Positions 42,501 to 50,225 of a DNA stretch of 64,000 bases are shown here, piece after piece; within the stretch, counting starts at the first letter, position 1, and each line of letters starts with the position of its first letter. Source of the stretch: RGIG5579 sp045597125 (lineage in GTDB: Bacteria > Bacillota > Clostridia > Oscillospirales > SIG627); the NCBI GenBank assembly GCA_045597125.1, contig JAZODR010000052.1, positions 62,001 through 126,000 on the forward strand. The letters are read 5' to 3'. The notes beneath the pieces are model-generated. The model worked only from the letters and a program-made list of their open reading frames with translations, did not search any database and was not told the DNA's origin. The translations under genes were made by a program, and so were the position numbers.

Positions 42501-43205
42501 CCTAACTTCATCAATCACCGTCTGGAATGTAGTATGACGGCAATGGTCAGACCAATATGTATCAATCATTCGGATCTCAGTAATGGTAGGATCACGCTTT
42601 TCGGAGATGAAATATTGCTGACAGAATGCAATATCATCTGCATCCATAGCAAGACCATACTCCTTTACAAACCCTTCAAGACCTGCGCGATCAAGCTTGA
42701 TAAAGCCTTCGAGAGTCTTTACCACGGTGGGAATATCGTATTGAATCTGCAAGGTTTCAGGTTTGTCAAGACTAGCTTCTCTTGCCTCAACGGGATTAAT
42801 GACGTACTTCTTGATCTCATCAATCTGATCGGCAGAAAGTGCCCCGTAAAGTGCATAGATTTTAGCGGTGCGGATAGTAGGACGATCCCCCTGAGAAATG
42901 ATTTGGATACACTGAGCGGCAGAGTCTGCTCTCTGATCGAATTGTCCCGGCAAAAATTCAACGCCAAATACAGTAGCATCGGGAAGATCAATTTTGTCAG
43001 AGCAAATATCCAACTGAGGCTCACTGAATACCGTCTTTTTCGCGTATTCAAACAAATCCTCGGTAATATTTTCAGCATCGTAACGATTGAAAATACGAAC
43101 ATCGGTCAAATTTTCAATGCCAAGCAACAACCGAGCTTCGGAAAGCAAAGACTTGGCTTCATTAGCAAGTTCTTTTTTCTTTTCTACAAATACTCTATAT
43201 ACCAT
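39513..43205 (-). CDS. purL: Phosphoribosylformylglycinamidine synthase, single-chain
   Basis: 1230 residues, the large one-chain form that joins synthetase and glutaminase. The central synthetase has ETHNHPTEIEPFGGAATCIGG and the GGKDSMSGSF region. The C-terminal class I glutaminase has LIPAFPGTNCEFDSAKAV and the nucleophile in MCGICNGFQALIKLG, with SHGEGRF near the end. It makes FGAM from FGAR, glutamine and ATP. It lies 2 bases after purD. No purS or purQ is needed with this form. Confidence 0.95.
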   Translation of the reverse strand: MVYRVFVEKKKELANEAKSLLSEARLLLGIENLTDVRIFNRYDAENITEDLFEYAKKTVFSEPQLDICSDKIDLPDATVFGVEFLPGQFDQRADSAAQCIQIISQGDRPTIRTAKIYALYGALSADQIDEIKKYVINPVEAREASLDKPETLQIQYDIPTVVKTLEGFIKLDRAGLEGFVKEYGLAMDADDIAFCQQYFISEKRDPTITEIRMIDTYWSDHCRHTTFQTVIDEVRFEDELLQKAYDEYLAVRKELSREHKPICLMDLATVAVKYLRKNGKLDKLDESEEINACTVKIEIEADGKKEPWLLLFKNETHNHPTEIEPFGGAATCIGGAIRDPLSGRAYVYGAMRVTGAADPLTPVKDTIKGKLPQRKIVTTAAAGYSSYGNQIGLATGIVDEIYHPGYAAKRMEIGAVIAAAPAANVRREVPAPGDVVILLGGSTGRDGIGGATGSSKAHDSHSVETCGAEVQKGNAPEERKLQRLFRNPRVTRMIKRCNDFGAGGVSVAIGELADGLCINLNAVPKKYEGLDGTEIAISESQERMAVVIEKENVEDFLALAKEENLQACPVAEVTEEKRLVMHWNSKKIVDISREFLNSNGADKHITITPAAGKYEPKRIEGSFTENYFDLAEDLNICSKRGLSERFDSTIGAGTVLMPFGGKKQRTPIQAMVQKVSIEKKDTDDCSYMAWGYNPFIMEQSPYHGAYLAVVESVSKLIASGASFEDVYLTFQEYFEHPRKDAKRWGKPLAALLGAFKAQLALGIGSIGGKDSMSGSFENLDVPPTLVSFAVTMGKTYETVSPEFKKAGNKVVLLAPEYDENGLPETKSLLSVFNKVTKLMREKKAVACYTLGLGGIAEAVLKMALGNELGFKYNENLSLDDIFGYRYGAFLLEVLEDVNDGIFVGRVQEDKSIDYSVECLSLGKLESKYEDKLESVYSCNIPTRSAPMENFSFEAKSWPAPAVRCAKPKVLIPAFPGTNCEFDSAKAVRAAGAEAEIMVINNLTAEGIQRSVDTFANKLKDAQMIFIPGGFSGGDEPDGSGKFITAFFRNGAIKEGVTELLENRDGLMCGICNGFQALIKLGLVPYGKIIDTDENCPTLTFNTIARHQSKIVQTRIASNKSPWLSLTEVGDVYSVPISHGEGRFLADEALIRKLAQNGQIATQYVDFDGNATADVHFNPNDSMFAIEGITSPDGRVFGKMGHSERVGKGLYANVPGNYDIRMFEAAVKYFK

Positions 43206-43207
43206 TT

Positions 43208-44473
43208 TTACCTCTTTTGCATCAAAGCTTTTTTACCGATATCATGACGGTAATAAGCATTTTCAAATGAAATTTCATCAACAAGCTTATATGCTCCTGC
43301 AATCGCTTCCTCCAAAGTAGGAGCAAGAGCGGTAGCGCCCAAAACACGTCCGCCGTTGGTTACCAAAACACCATCCCGAATCTCAGCTCCCGCTACGTAA
43401 ACACAAGGAGCAACCTCATCAGGGATATTTAATGCAAATCCTTTTTCATAAGAGGAAGGATAGCCTTTGGATGCCATAATCACACAGCAAGCGTTTTCCT
43501 TCTTAAACACAACCTCGGTTTCAGAAAGGGTTTCATTCGTCACGGCCTGCATTACCGTAAAAAGGTCGCTTTCAAGAAGAGGTAAAACAACCTGCGTTTC
43601 GGGGTCGCCGAAACGGCAGTTATATTCGATAACCTTAGGCCCCTTGGGCGTGAGCATCAAGCCAAAGTATAAACAACCTTTGAAAGTTCTTCCCTCTTTA
43701 TTCATTGCATCCATCGTGGGGAGAAAAATGGTGCGCATACATTCTTCAGCAACATCATCGGTGTAATAGGGGTTAGGAGCAACCGTTCCCATACCGCCGG
43801 TATTGAGTCCCGTATCACCATCGCCTGCGCGCTTATGATCCATGGAAGAAACCATAGGAACCATCGTTTTTCCGTCCGTAAAGGCAAGTACGGAAACCTC
43901 GGGACCCGTCAAGAATTCTTCAATAACGATCTGATCACCACTTTTGCCAAAGACCTTGTCCCCCATCATAGAGCGAACTGCATCTTTTGCCTCGTCCCTG
44001 GTCTGCGCAATGATAACGCCCTTGCCAAGAGCAAGTCCATCTGCCTTAATTACTGTAGGAATGGGAGCCGTGTCAAGATAATTCAGCGCCTCATCCATCT
44101 TGTTAAACACGGCATATTCTGCGGTAGGGATACCGTATTTTTTCATCAGATTCTTAGAAAAAACCTTGCTGCCCTCAATCATTGCAGCATTTGCACGAGG
44201 ACCAAAGCAAGGGATTCCCTTTTCCTCCAATGCATCTACCGCGCCTAAAACCAAGGGATCATCAGGTGCAACCACTGCGTAATCAATTTTATTTTCAACA
44301 GCAAATGCAGTTATACCTTCTATATCCTTAGCATTGATTGCTACGCAAGTAGCATCCTTTGCCATACCGCCGTTACCGGGAAGTGCAAAAATCTCGGTAA
44401 TTGCAGGATTCTCTTTTAGTTTTTTGATGATGGCGTGTTCTCTGCCACCGCCACCTACTACCATTAATTTCAT
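43208..44473 (-). CDS. purD: Phosphoribosylamine-glycine ligase
   Basis: 421 residues, ATP-grasp enzyme. N-terminal MKLMVVGGGGREHAI and the ATP-grasp core ALGKGVIIAQTRDEAKDAV; also FGDPETQVVLPLL. It joins phosphoribosylamine and glycine. It lies between the AICAR formyltransferase and purL in the purine operon, with 13 and 2 base gaps. Confidence 0.96.
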   Translation of the reverse strand: MKLMVVGGGGREHAIIKKLKENPAITEIFALPGNGGMAKDATCVAINAKDIEGITAFAVENKIDYAVVAPDDPLVLGAVDALEEKGIPCFGPRANAAMIEGSKVFSKNLMKKYGIPTAEYAVFNKMDEALNYLDTAPIPTVIKADGLALGKGVIIAQTRDEAKDAVRSMMGDKVFGKSGDQIVIEEFLTGPEVSVLAFTDGKTMVPMVSSMDHKRAGDGDTGLNTGGMGTVAPNPYYTDDVAEECMRTIFLPTMDAMNKEGRTFKGCLYFGLMLTPKGPKVIEYNCRFGDPETQVVLPLLESDLFTVMQAVTNETLSETEVVFKKENACCVIMASKGYPSSYEKGFALNIPDEVAPCVYVAGAEIRDGVLVTNGGRVLGATALAPTLEEAIAGAYKLVDEISFENAYYRHDIGKKALMQKR

Positions 44474-44486
44474 TCTTTTCCTCCCA

Positions 44487-45671
44487 TCAATGGTGGAACA
44501 ATCTCATTCCGGTAAATGCCATCACCATATCGTACTTATCACAGCAAGAAATAACAACGTCATCACGAATGGAACCGCCGGGCTCTGCAATATACTTAAC
44601 GCCGCTACGGAATGCTCTTTCAATATTATCATCAAAGGGGAAGAATGCATCAGAGCCGAGAGCAACGCCGTCAATGGTGGCAAGATATGCCTTCGCTTCC
44701 TCATCGGTTAAGGGTTCAGGGCGAGAGGTAAAATATTTCTGCCAATTTCCGTCTGCGCAAACATCCTCTTCATTCTTATTGATATAACCATCAATTACAT
44801 TATCACGATCGGGTCTTCCGATATCAGCCTTAAAGGGAAGATTTAAAACCTTCTCGTGCTGACGGAGAAACCAAGTATCAGCCTTGGTACCTGCAAGTCT
44901 GGTACAATGGATTCTGGACTGCTGACCTGCGCCAACGCCAATCGCCTGACCATCTACGGCATAGCATACGGAGTTAGACTGGGTATATTTCAAAGTAATC
45001 AAAGCAATAATCAGATCGCGCACAGCGCTATCGGGAAGTTTCTTATTTGCAGTTACAATATTTTCCAAGAGAGCACGATTGATCTCGAAGTTATTTCTTC
45101 CCTGCTGGAACGTGATACCAAATACCTGTTTACGCTCCACAGGATCGGGAACATAATCGGGGTCAATTTTAACAACGTTGTAACTTCCTTTTCTCTTTTC
45201 GCGAAGAATTGCAAGTGCCTCATCCGTATAACCGGGCGCAATAACACCGTCGGACACCTCACGTTTGATCATCTTTGCAGTGGTAGCATCACAAATATCG
45301 GAAAGAGCGACCCAGTCACCAAAGGAACACATTCTGTCCGTGCCTCTGGCTCTGGCATAAGCAGTTGCAATGGGAGATTCATCCAGACCCTCAACGTCAT
45401 CCACAAAATAAGCCTTTTTCAGCTTATCGGATAAGGGTACCGCAACCGCAGCGGAAGTGGGGCTGACGTGCTTGAAGGAAGTGGCGGCAGGAAGACCAAG
45501 CGCTTCTTTTAATTCCTTAACAAGCTGCCAAGAATTCAAGGCATCCAGAAAATTGATATATCCGGGACGGCCATTCAGAATTTCAATGGGAAGGTGGCTG
45601 TCGTCGTGCATATAAATTTTAGAAGGCTTCTGATTGGGGTTACACCCGTATTTCAATTCAAATTCTTTCAT
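44487..45671 (-). CDS. purH: AICAR formyltransferase, stand-alone (PurH C-terminal domain type)
   Basis: 394 residues. Only the formyltransferase part of PurH is present: it starts FELKYGCNPNQKPSKIY and has the catalytic Lys-His pair in AATSFKHVSPTSAAVAVPL. The N-terminal IMP cyclohydrolase domain (about 200 residues) of ordinary PurH is missing. The neighbouring PurO-type gene upstream supplies that step. It uses 10-formyl-THF from Fhs, and its AICAR comes from the purine path and from HisF. Confidence 0.9.
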   Translation of the reverse strand: MKEFELKYGCNPNQKPSKIYMHDDSHLPIEILNGRPGYINFLDALNSWQLVKELKEALGLPAATSFKHVSPTSAAVAVPLSDKLKKAYFVDDVEGLDESPIATAYARARGTDRMCSFGDWVALSDICDATTAKMIKREVSDGVIAPGYTDEALAILREKRKGSYNVVKIDPDYVPDPVERKQVFGITFQQGRNNFEINRALLENIVTANKKLPDSAVRDLIIALITLKYTQSNSVCYAVDGQAIGVGAGQQSRIHCTRLAGTKADTWFLRQHEKVLNLPFKADIGRPDRDNVIDGYINKNEEDVCADGNWQKYFTSRPEPLTDEEAKAYLATIDGVALGSDAFFPFDDNIERAFRSGVKYIAEPGGSIRDDVVISCCDKYDMVMAFTGMRLFHH

Positions 45672-45675
45672 TGCT

Positions 45676-46404
45676 CTAACCTCTCTTATTGATAATCATT
45701 TCCTCAGGCTGAGAACCGTCCAGAGGAACCGTTCTGACAAACAAGGAAACCTTATTTTCTTCGTTCAGATTCTCCCAAACAAGATTGGCAAGTTCTTCGG
45801 CAGTATTGGGCAAAGAAACCTCCTCAGGCTCACCGTAGAAGGAAGGAATAGGATTTCCGTCACAGCGGTATGTATGAATGAAATGTCCGATTCCATTTTC
45901 GGGATCGGCATAATCAAAGGTGAAGCGATTGCAAGCCTCAGGTCTTCCGTTGGCAGACTTTAAAATAGACATTTTATAGCTAAAAGTACCACCGGAGAAA
46001 CAATACTGCAAAGCAGAAGAAATACGAGGAGTAAAATTGGGCGCATCCGGCTCAAATTCACGGGTACGGAGCGCTTTTTCAAAAGCAAACTCATCGTTAT
46101 TTTCATTAATAAAATCGTAAATCGTATTGGTCTGATCCCCGTTTGTAACGATATCAACGTCTCCAATCTGCAAATAAGGATTGTAAATAATCAGACTGGG
46201 ATCGGAAAGCTTAGACTCATCAAAAGCCTTCGTACGCATACCGCCTTCAAAACGCTCAAAGATGCGGTTGCGACTATTTTCACTACGACCCATAATGAAA
46301 TAGGCAATCATCGCTTTCCTGCCGTCGGCGGATTTGCCCACTACGATTCCGCGACCGGGATATGTATTTTCGGACAACAGTTTTTTCAAATCATACAAAG
46401 CCAT
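45676..46404 (-). CDS. purO: IMP cyclohydrolase, PurO family
   Basis: 242 residues. Recognised from the archaeal-type IMP cyclohydrolase family: NTYPGRGIVVGKSADGRKA, YFIMGRSENSRNR, LIIYNPYLQIGDVDIVTNGD and GHFIHTYRCDGNPIPSF. It closes the ring of FAICAR to IMP. It stands 4 bases before the formyltransferase gene, so the two genes replace bifunctional PurH. The family name rests on my recognition of these motifs; the genomic position strongly supports it. Confidence 0.85.
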   Translation of the reverse strand: MALYDLKKLLSENTYPGRGIVVGKSADGRKAMIAYFIMGRSENSRNRIFERFEGGMRTKAFDESKLSDPSLIIYNPYLQIGDVDIVTNGDQTNTIYDFINENNDEFAFEKALRTREFEPDAPNFTPRISSALQYCFSGGTFSYKMSILKSANGRPEACNRFTFDYADPENGIGHFIHTYRCDGNPIPSFYGEPEEVSLPNTAEELANLVWENLNEENKVSLFVRTVPLDGSQPEEMIINKRG

Positions 46405-46419
46405 TTTATATTCCTCTTT

Positions 46420-47028
46420 CTAAGCGTTATTAACAATTTCAGCAGAAACCTGTTCAACTGCCAAAGGAAGAATTTTCCACTCGGCAAGACGCATAACGCG
46501 TTTCTGTAAAGTTTCGGGAGTGTCATCGGGACGAATGGCAACTGCTTTTTGCACCAAAATCTCGCCACCATCCGGAATCTCATTTACAAAATGCACAGTA
46601 GCACCGGTTACCTTTACACCGTACTCCAACGCCGCCTTATGAACACGCAGCCCGTAAAAACCTTTACCGCAAAAAGACGGAATCAGAGAAGGATGCACAT
46701 TGATGATGCGACGAGGGAATTTCGATGTAAAGCGTTCACTGAGAATAGACATAAAGCCTGCAAGAACAATCAAATCAATCTCGAACTTTTCAATCAGATC
46801 GAAAATTTTATCTTCAAAAGCTTCTTGACTTCCAAGCACTTTTTTCCAAGCAATATCGCAAGGGATACCGGCAAGGGCTGCCCGTTCCAAGGCAAAAGCT
46901 TCGGGATTACTGGCAACCACAAGGGCAATAGTACCATTTTGTAAAATACCCTTTTTTTCTGCGTCAATCAAAGCCTGAAGATTGGTACCGCCACCGGAAA
47001 CCAGAACAGCTATTCTGGCTTTTCTCAT
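46420..47028 (-). CDS. purN: Phosphoribosylglycinamide formyltransferase
   Basis: 202 residues. The folate-dependent GAR transformylase: RIAVLVSGGGTNLQALID at the N-terminus, catalytic region INVHPSLIPSFCGKGFYG and EIPDGGEIL. It uses 10-formyl-THF. It overlaps purM by 4 bases (ATGA). Confidence 0.95.
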   Translation of the reverse strand: MRKARIAVLVSGGGTNLQALIDAEKKGILQNGTIALVVASNPEAFALERAALAGIPCDIAWKKVLGSQEAFEDKIFDLIEKFEIDLIVLAGFMSILSERFTSKFPRRIINVHPSLIPSFCGKGFYGLRVHKAALEYGVKVTGATVHFVNEIPDGGEILVQKAVAIRPDDTPETLQKRVMRLAEWKILPLAVEQVSAEIVNNA

Positions 47029-48065
47029 AAGATCACCTTATCCTCAGATTTTACAACCTGGCCGATTACATAAGCGTCTTCCCCATTTGCTTTCAGAATT
47101 TCAATGGCTTTTTCTGCATCTTCGGGGGAGGTGATCACACACATACCAACACCCATATTAAAGGTATTGAACATATCACGCTCGGAAATACCGCCAAATT
47201 TTGCAATCAAATCAAAAATAGGCAGAACGCGAATGGAATTCTTATCAACCTTTGCACCCAAACCGTCGGGGATACTTCTGGGAATATTTTCGTAAAATCC
47301 GCCACCGGTAATATGAGAAATCCCTTTTACTTTAATTTGCTTTAGCAAAGCAAGAATGGGTTTCACATAAATTTTGGTTGGAGTCAAAAGTGCCTCGCCG
47401 ACACTCTTTCCGCCAAGCTCTGCAACAGGCTTTTTAATGTCAGCATTTTCTACATCAAATACCTTTCTGACCAAAGAAAAGCCGTTAGAATGCACACCGC
47501 TAGAAGGAAGGGCAATAATTACATCCCCTTCTTTCATCTGCTTATTGTCGATAATTTTACTTTTATCGACAACACCGGTGCAATAACCAGCCAGATCATA
47601 TTCGTCAACAGGGTAAAAACCGGGCATTTCGGCAGTTTCTCCGCCGATCAAGGCAGCTTCTGCTTGTACACAGCCTTCAGCAACGCCCTTTACGATGTCG
47701 GCGATACGCTCAGGCACATTTTTTCCACAAGCAATGTAGTCCAGGAAAAACAAGGGCTTAGCACCTGCACAAATAACGTCATTGACGCACATAGCAACAC
47801 AGTCGATACCAATGGTATCGTGTTTATCCATAATAAAAGCAATTTTCAATTTGGTGCCGACACCATCGGTACCGCTCACCAGAACAGGCTTTTGAATTCC
47901 ATCCAGATCCAGTTCAAAAAGACCACCAAAACCGCCAACATCGGAGCATACACCGGGAGTATTGGTCCTGGCAATATGTTTTTTCATAAGTTCAACAGCT
48001 TTATAACCTGCGGTAATATCTACGCCCGCAGCAGCGTAACTATCGGATTTAGACTGATTATACAT
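47025..48065 (-). CDS. purM: Phosphoribosylformylglycinamidine cyclo-ligase
   Basis: 346 residues from the ATG at 48065, 5 bases after the purF stop; an upstream start inside purF would add 12 unlike-family residues. AIR synthetase motifs: SYAAAGVDITAGYKAV, VSGTDGVGTKLKIA, LIGGETAEMPGFY and ISHITGGGFYENIPR. It makes AIR from FGAM. Confidence 0.95.
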   Translation of the reverse strand: MYNQSKSDSYAAAGVDITAGYKAVELMKKHIARTNTPGVCSDVGGFGGLFELDLDGIQKPVLVSGTDGVGTKLKIAFIMDKHDTIGIDCVAMCVNDVICAGAKPLFFLDYIACGKNVPERIADIVKGVAEGCVQAEAALIGGETAEMPGFYPVDEYDLAGYCTGVVDKSKIIDNKQMKEGDVIIALPSSGVHSNGFSLVRKVFDVENADIKKPVAELGGKSVGEALLTPTKIYVKPILALLKQIKVKGISHITGGGFYENIPRSIPDGLGAKVDKNSIRVLPIFDLIAKFGGISERDMFNTFNMGVGMCVITSPEDAEKAIEILKANGEDAYVIGQVVKSEDKVIL

Positions 48066-48070
48066 CTTAT

Positions 48071-49498
48071 TTATTCCTTTCCATTCCAACAATATGTGCA
48101 AAGTTTTGAGGGATCAATGCCGATTGCTTTGATAATCCCTTCCAGGGACTGAAATTCCAATGAGGAAAAATGAAGTTTTTCGCAAATCGCGTTTCGCAAA
48201 TTCTGTCCTCGCTCGGTTTCGGCATTACCATACTCTTCCAAGAACTTAAAACCTTCCTCGCCTTCCAATTCCATGATAATTTGACGAGCAATTAATTCCA
48301 TCTCATTTCTGGCACGGGAAAAACCGAGATAAGGACAATTATACAGAATCGGGGGACAAGCAGAACGAATATGAACCGCTTTAGCTCCGTGGGAATACAA
48401 AAATTCAACCGTTTCCTTGAGCTGAGTGCCACGGACAATGGAATCGTCAACAAACAGAAGGCTCTTATCCTTAATCAGCTCGTGCACGGGGATTTGTTTC
48501 ATCTTGGCAATTTTAGATCGTTCAGTTTGCCCCGAGGGAATGAAACTTCTAGCCCAGGTAGGAGTATATTTGATAAAAGCTCTGGCAAACGGTATTCCGC
48601 TTTCCTGCGCATATCCAATGGCATGAGGTGTTCCGGAATCCGGAACGCCGCTGACGTAATCAATTTCTCGGTCCTTCCCCGTTGCACGATCATTCTCCGC
48701 CATTATCCGGCCGTTACGATAACGCATCACTTCAACATTCTTGCCTTCGTATGTAGATGTAGGATAACCGAAATAACTCCAAAGAAACGAACAAATCTTC
48801 ATTTCATCTCCGGGCTTGGAAAGTTGAATGATCTGATCAGAAGTCAATTCAACAATTTCTCCGGGACCAAGTTCGCGAAAAAATTCGTATTCCAATTTTT
48901 GGAATGCAAACGATTCAAAGGAAACACAATATCCATCATCGTTTTTACCAATCATCACAGGAAGTCTGCCAAAGCGATCTCGAGCAACAATTAAATGTCC
49001 ATCCTCTTTTAAAATCAACATGGTAGCAGAGCCTTTGATGCTTTGCTGCACCCAGCGAATGCCATCGGTAAAATTGGCTTTTTGGCTAATCATAGAAGCA
49101 ACCAGTTCAATCATGTTAACTTTACCACCGGTCATTGCATCAAAATGACCGCCGCGGCTTTGAAGAAGATATTCATTCATCAAATCCTCGGCATTATTAA
49201 TTTCTCCAAGGACACAAATTCCAAACGTCCCAAGAGAAGAACGGATCAAAAGAGGCTGCGGATAATAATCACTGATGCAACCGATTGCGCTATTTCCGCG
49301 CATTTCTTCAAAAACATGTTCAAACTTTGTACGGAAGGGAGCATTCTGAATGCTTTTTATTGATCTTTGGAGACCGATATTTTCATCGTACGCAGCAATG
49401 CCTGCGCGATGTGTAGCAAGATGAGAATGGTAATCCGTTCCAAAAAAAACATCAGATATCGCATCTCTGCGACTGACTACACCGAAAAATCCACCCAT
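48071..49498 (-). CDS. purF: PurF-like amidophosphoribosyltransferase without the N-terminal Cys
   Basis: 475 residues. N-terminal Ntn-hydrolase-like glutaminase domain and C-terminal phosphoribosyltransferase domain with the PRPP loop LLFVDDSIVRGTQLK. Ordinary PurF begins (after processing) with a nucleophilic Cys, CGIxG; here the protein starts MGGFFGVVSRRD, so the cysteine is Gly and no propeptide precedes it. The protein ends in CTYCWNGKE, with a CxxC pair. I recall this GGFFG form as a recurrent PurF-like type in anaerobes. It is the only PurF in the operon, so it may use free ammonia or borrow a glutaminase. Confidence 0.85.
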   Translation of the reverse strand: MGGFFGVVSRRDAISDVFFGTDYHSHLATHRAGIAAYDENIGLQRSIKSIQNAPFRTKFEHVFEEMRGNSAIGCISDYYPQPLLIRSSLGTFGICVLGEINNAEDLMNEYLLQSRGGHFDAMTGGKVNMIELVASMISQKANFTDGIRWVQQSIKGSATMLILKEDGHLIVARDRFGRLPVMIGKNDDGYCVSFESFAFQKLEYEFFRELGPGEIVELTSDQIIQLSKPGDEMKICSFLWSYFGYPTSTYEGKNVEVMRYRNGRIMAENDRATGKDREIDYVSGVPDSGTPHAIGYAQESGIPFARAFIKYTPTWARSFIPSGQTERSKIAKMKQIPVHELIKDKSLLFVDDSIVRGTQLKETVEFLYSHGAKAVHIRSACPPILYNCPYLGFSRARNEMELIARQIIMELEGEEGFKFLEEYGNAETERGQNLRNAICEKLHFSSLEFQSLEGIIKAIGIDPSKLCTYCWNGKE

Positions 49499-49519
49499 TT
49501 CTATCTCATCCTTTATAAG

Positions 49520-50023
49520 TTATTTGCATTCATTTTGAAACTCTAGAACAACCTTTTTGTCCTTTTCCAAAACTTTCTCAGCGTCAGCTTTTCTCTTAGC
49601 ATCCAATTTTTCTGCCAAAGCGGAATCATGTACAGCAAGAATCTGTGCCGCAAGAAGAGCCGCATTGGTAGCACCGTCAATCGCAACGGTTGCAACGGGG
49701 ATACCGGAAGGCATCATTACCGTAGAAAGAAGCGCATCCAAACCATCCAAATTGGTAGATTTACAAGGAATACCAATAACCGGCAAGGTTGTATTTGCAG
49801 CAATCGCACCGGCAAGATGCGCAGCCATACCGGCAGCAGCAATCAAAACTCCGAAATCACGCTTTCTGGCGTTAAGAGAAAAATCCCGTGCCTCTTCGGG
49901 TGTGCGGTGTGCAGAATACACGTGAATTTCAAAGGGTATACCAAATGATTTGAGGGTATCTACCGCTTTTCTGACAACAGGAAGATCGCTATCGCTTCCC
50001 ATTATAATTCCAACTTTTTTCAT
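49520..50023 (-). CDS. purE: N5-carboxyaminoimidazole ribonucleotide mutase (or AIR carboxylase)
   Basis: 167 residues from the ATG at 50023, which has AGGAGG six bases upstream; longer frames enter the riboswitch terminator. Class I/II PurE: VGIIMGSDSDLPVVRKA, VYSAHRTPEEARDF and AAGMAAHLAGAIAANTTLPVIGIP. First gene of the purine operon. No purK is in the window, so it could be the class that uses CO2 directly; sequence inspection does not settle this. purC and purB are also not in the operon. Confidence 0.93.
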   Translation of the reverse strand: MKKVGIIMGSDSDLPVVRKAVDTLKSFGIPFEIHVYSAHRTPEEARDFSLNARKRDFGVLIAAAGMAAHLAGAIAANTTLPVIGIPCKSTNLDGLDALLSTVMMPSGIPVATVAIDGATNAALLAAQILAVHDSALAEKLDAKRKADAEKVLEKDKKVVLEFQNECK

Positions 50024-50042
50024 CTTCATCCTCCTAAAAACA

Positions 50043-50084
50043 AACAAAAGGGCGCACTTAACTCAGGAAGAGTTAAATGCGCCC
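50043..50084 (-). terminator. ZTP-riboswitch expression-platform terminator
   Basis: Minus-strand hairpin GGGCGCATTTAACTC / GAGTTAAGTGCGCCC with a 5-base loop, followed by TTTTGTTTGTTTTT. Its 5' arm shares GGGC with the last aptamer bases, so ligand binding would compete with it. Confidence 0.9.
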
Positions 50085-50160
50085 AGACGGTCGGCTGTCC
50101 CAAACATCGCTCTTTGTTCCTCTGTGGTACTCCACTATAATCCGTCAGTTGCAAAGAGCG
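50081..50160 (-). promoter_or_regulatory. ZTP (pfl) riboswitch aptamer ahead of purE
   Basis: Minus-strand leader contains ACTGACGG, a GTGG..CCAC hairpin, then GCCGACCGTCTGGGC, which resembles the hallmark 3' part of the ZTP/pfl motif (CCGCCUGGGC). The overlapping terminator follows directly. ZTP/ZMP accumulates when 10-formyl-THF is short; the aptamer would then turn on the operon, including fhs, purN and purH. This is consistent with the gene content. Confidence 0.85.
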
Positions 50161-50177
50161 TTATTTTTTTCCTCAAA

Positions 50178-50206
50178 ATTATACCATAGAGGATTTTTTA
50201 TGTCAA
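50178..50206 (-). promoter_or_regulatory. Consensus promoter of the purine operon
   Basis: Minus-strand TTGACA (50201-50206) and TATAAT (50178-50183), 17-base spacing, upstream of the ZTP leader and 20 bases after the guaB stop. No terminator for the guaB transcript is visible in between. Confidence 0.85.
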
Positions 50207-50225
50207 GGGCGCAATCATTTTATAC

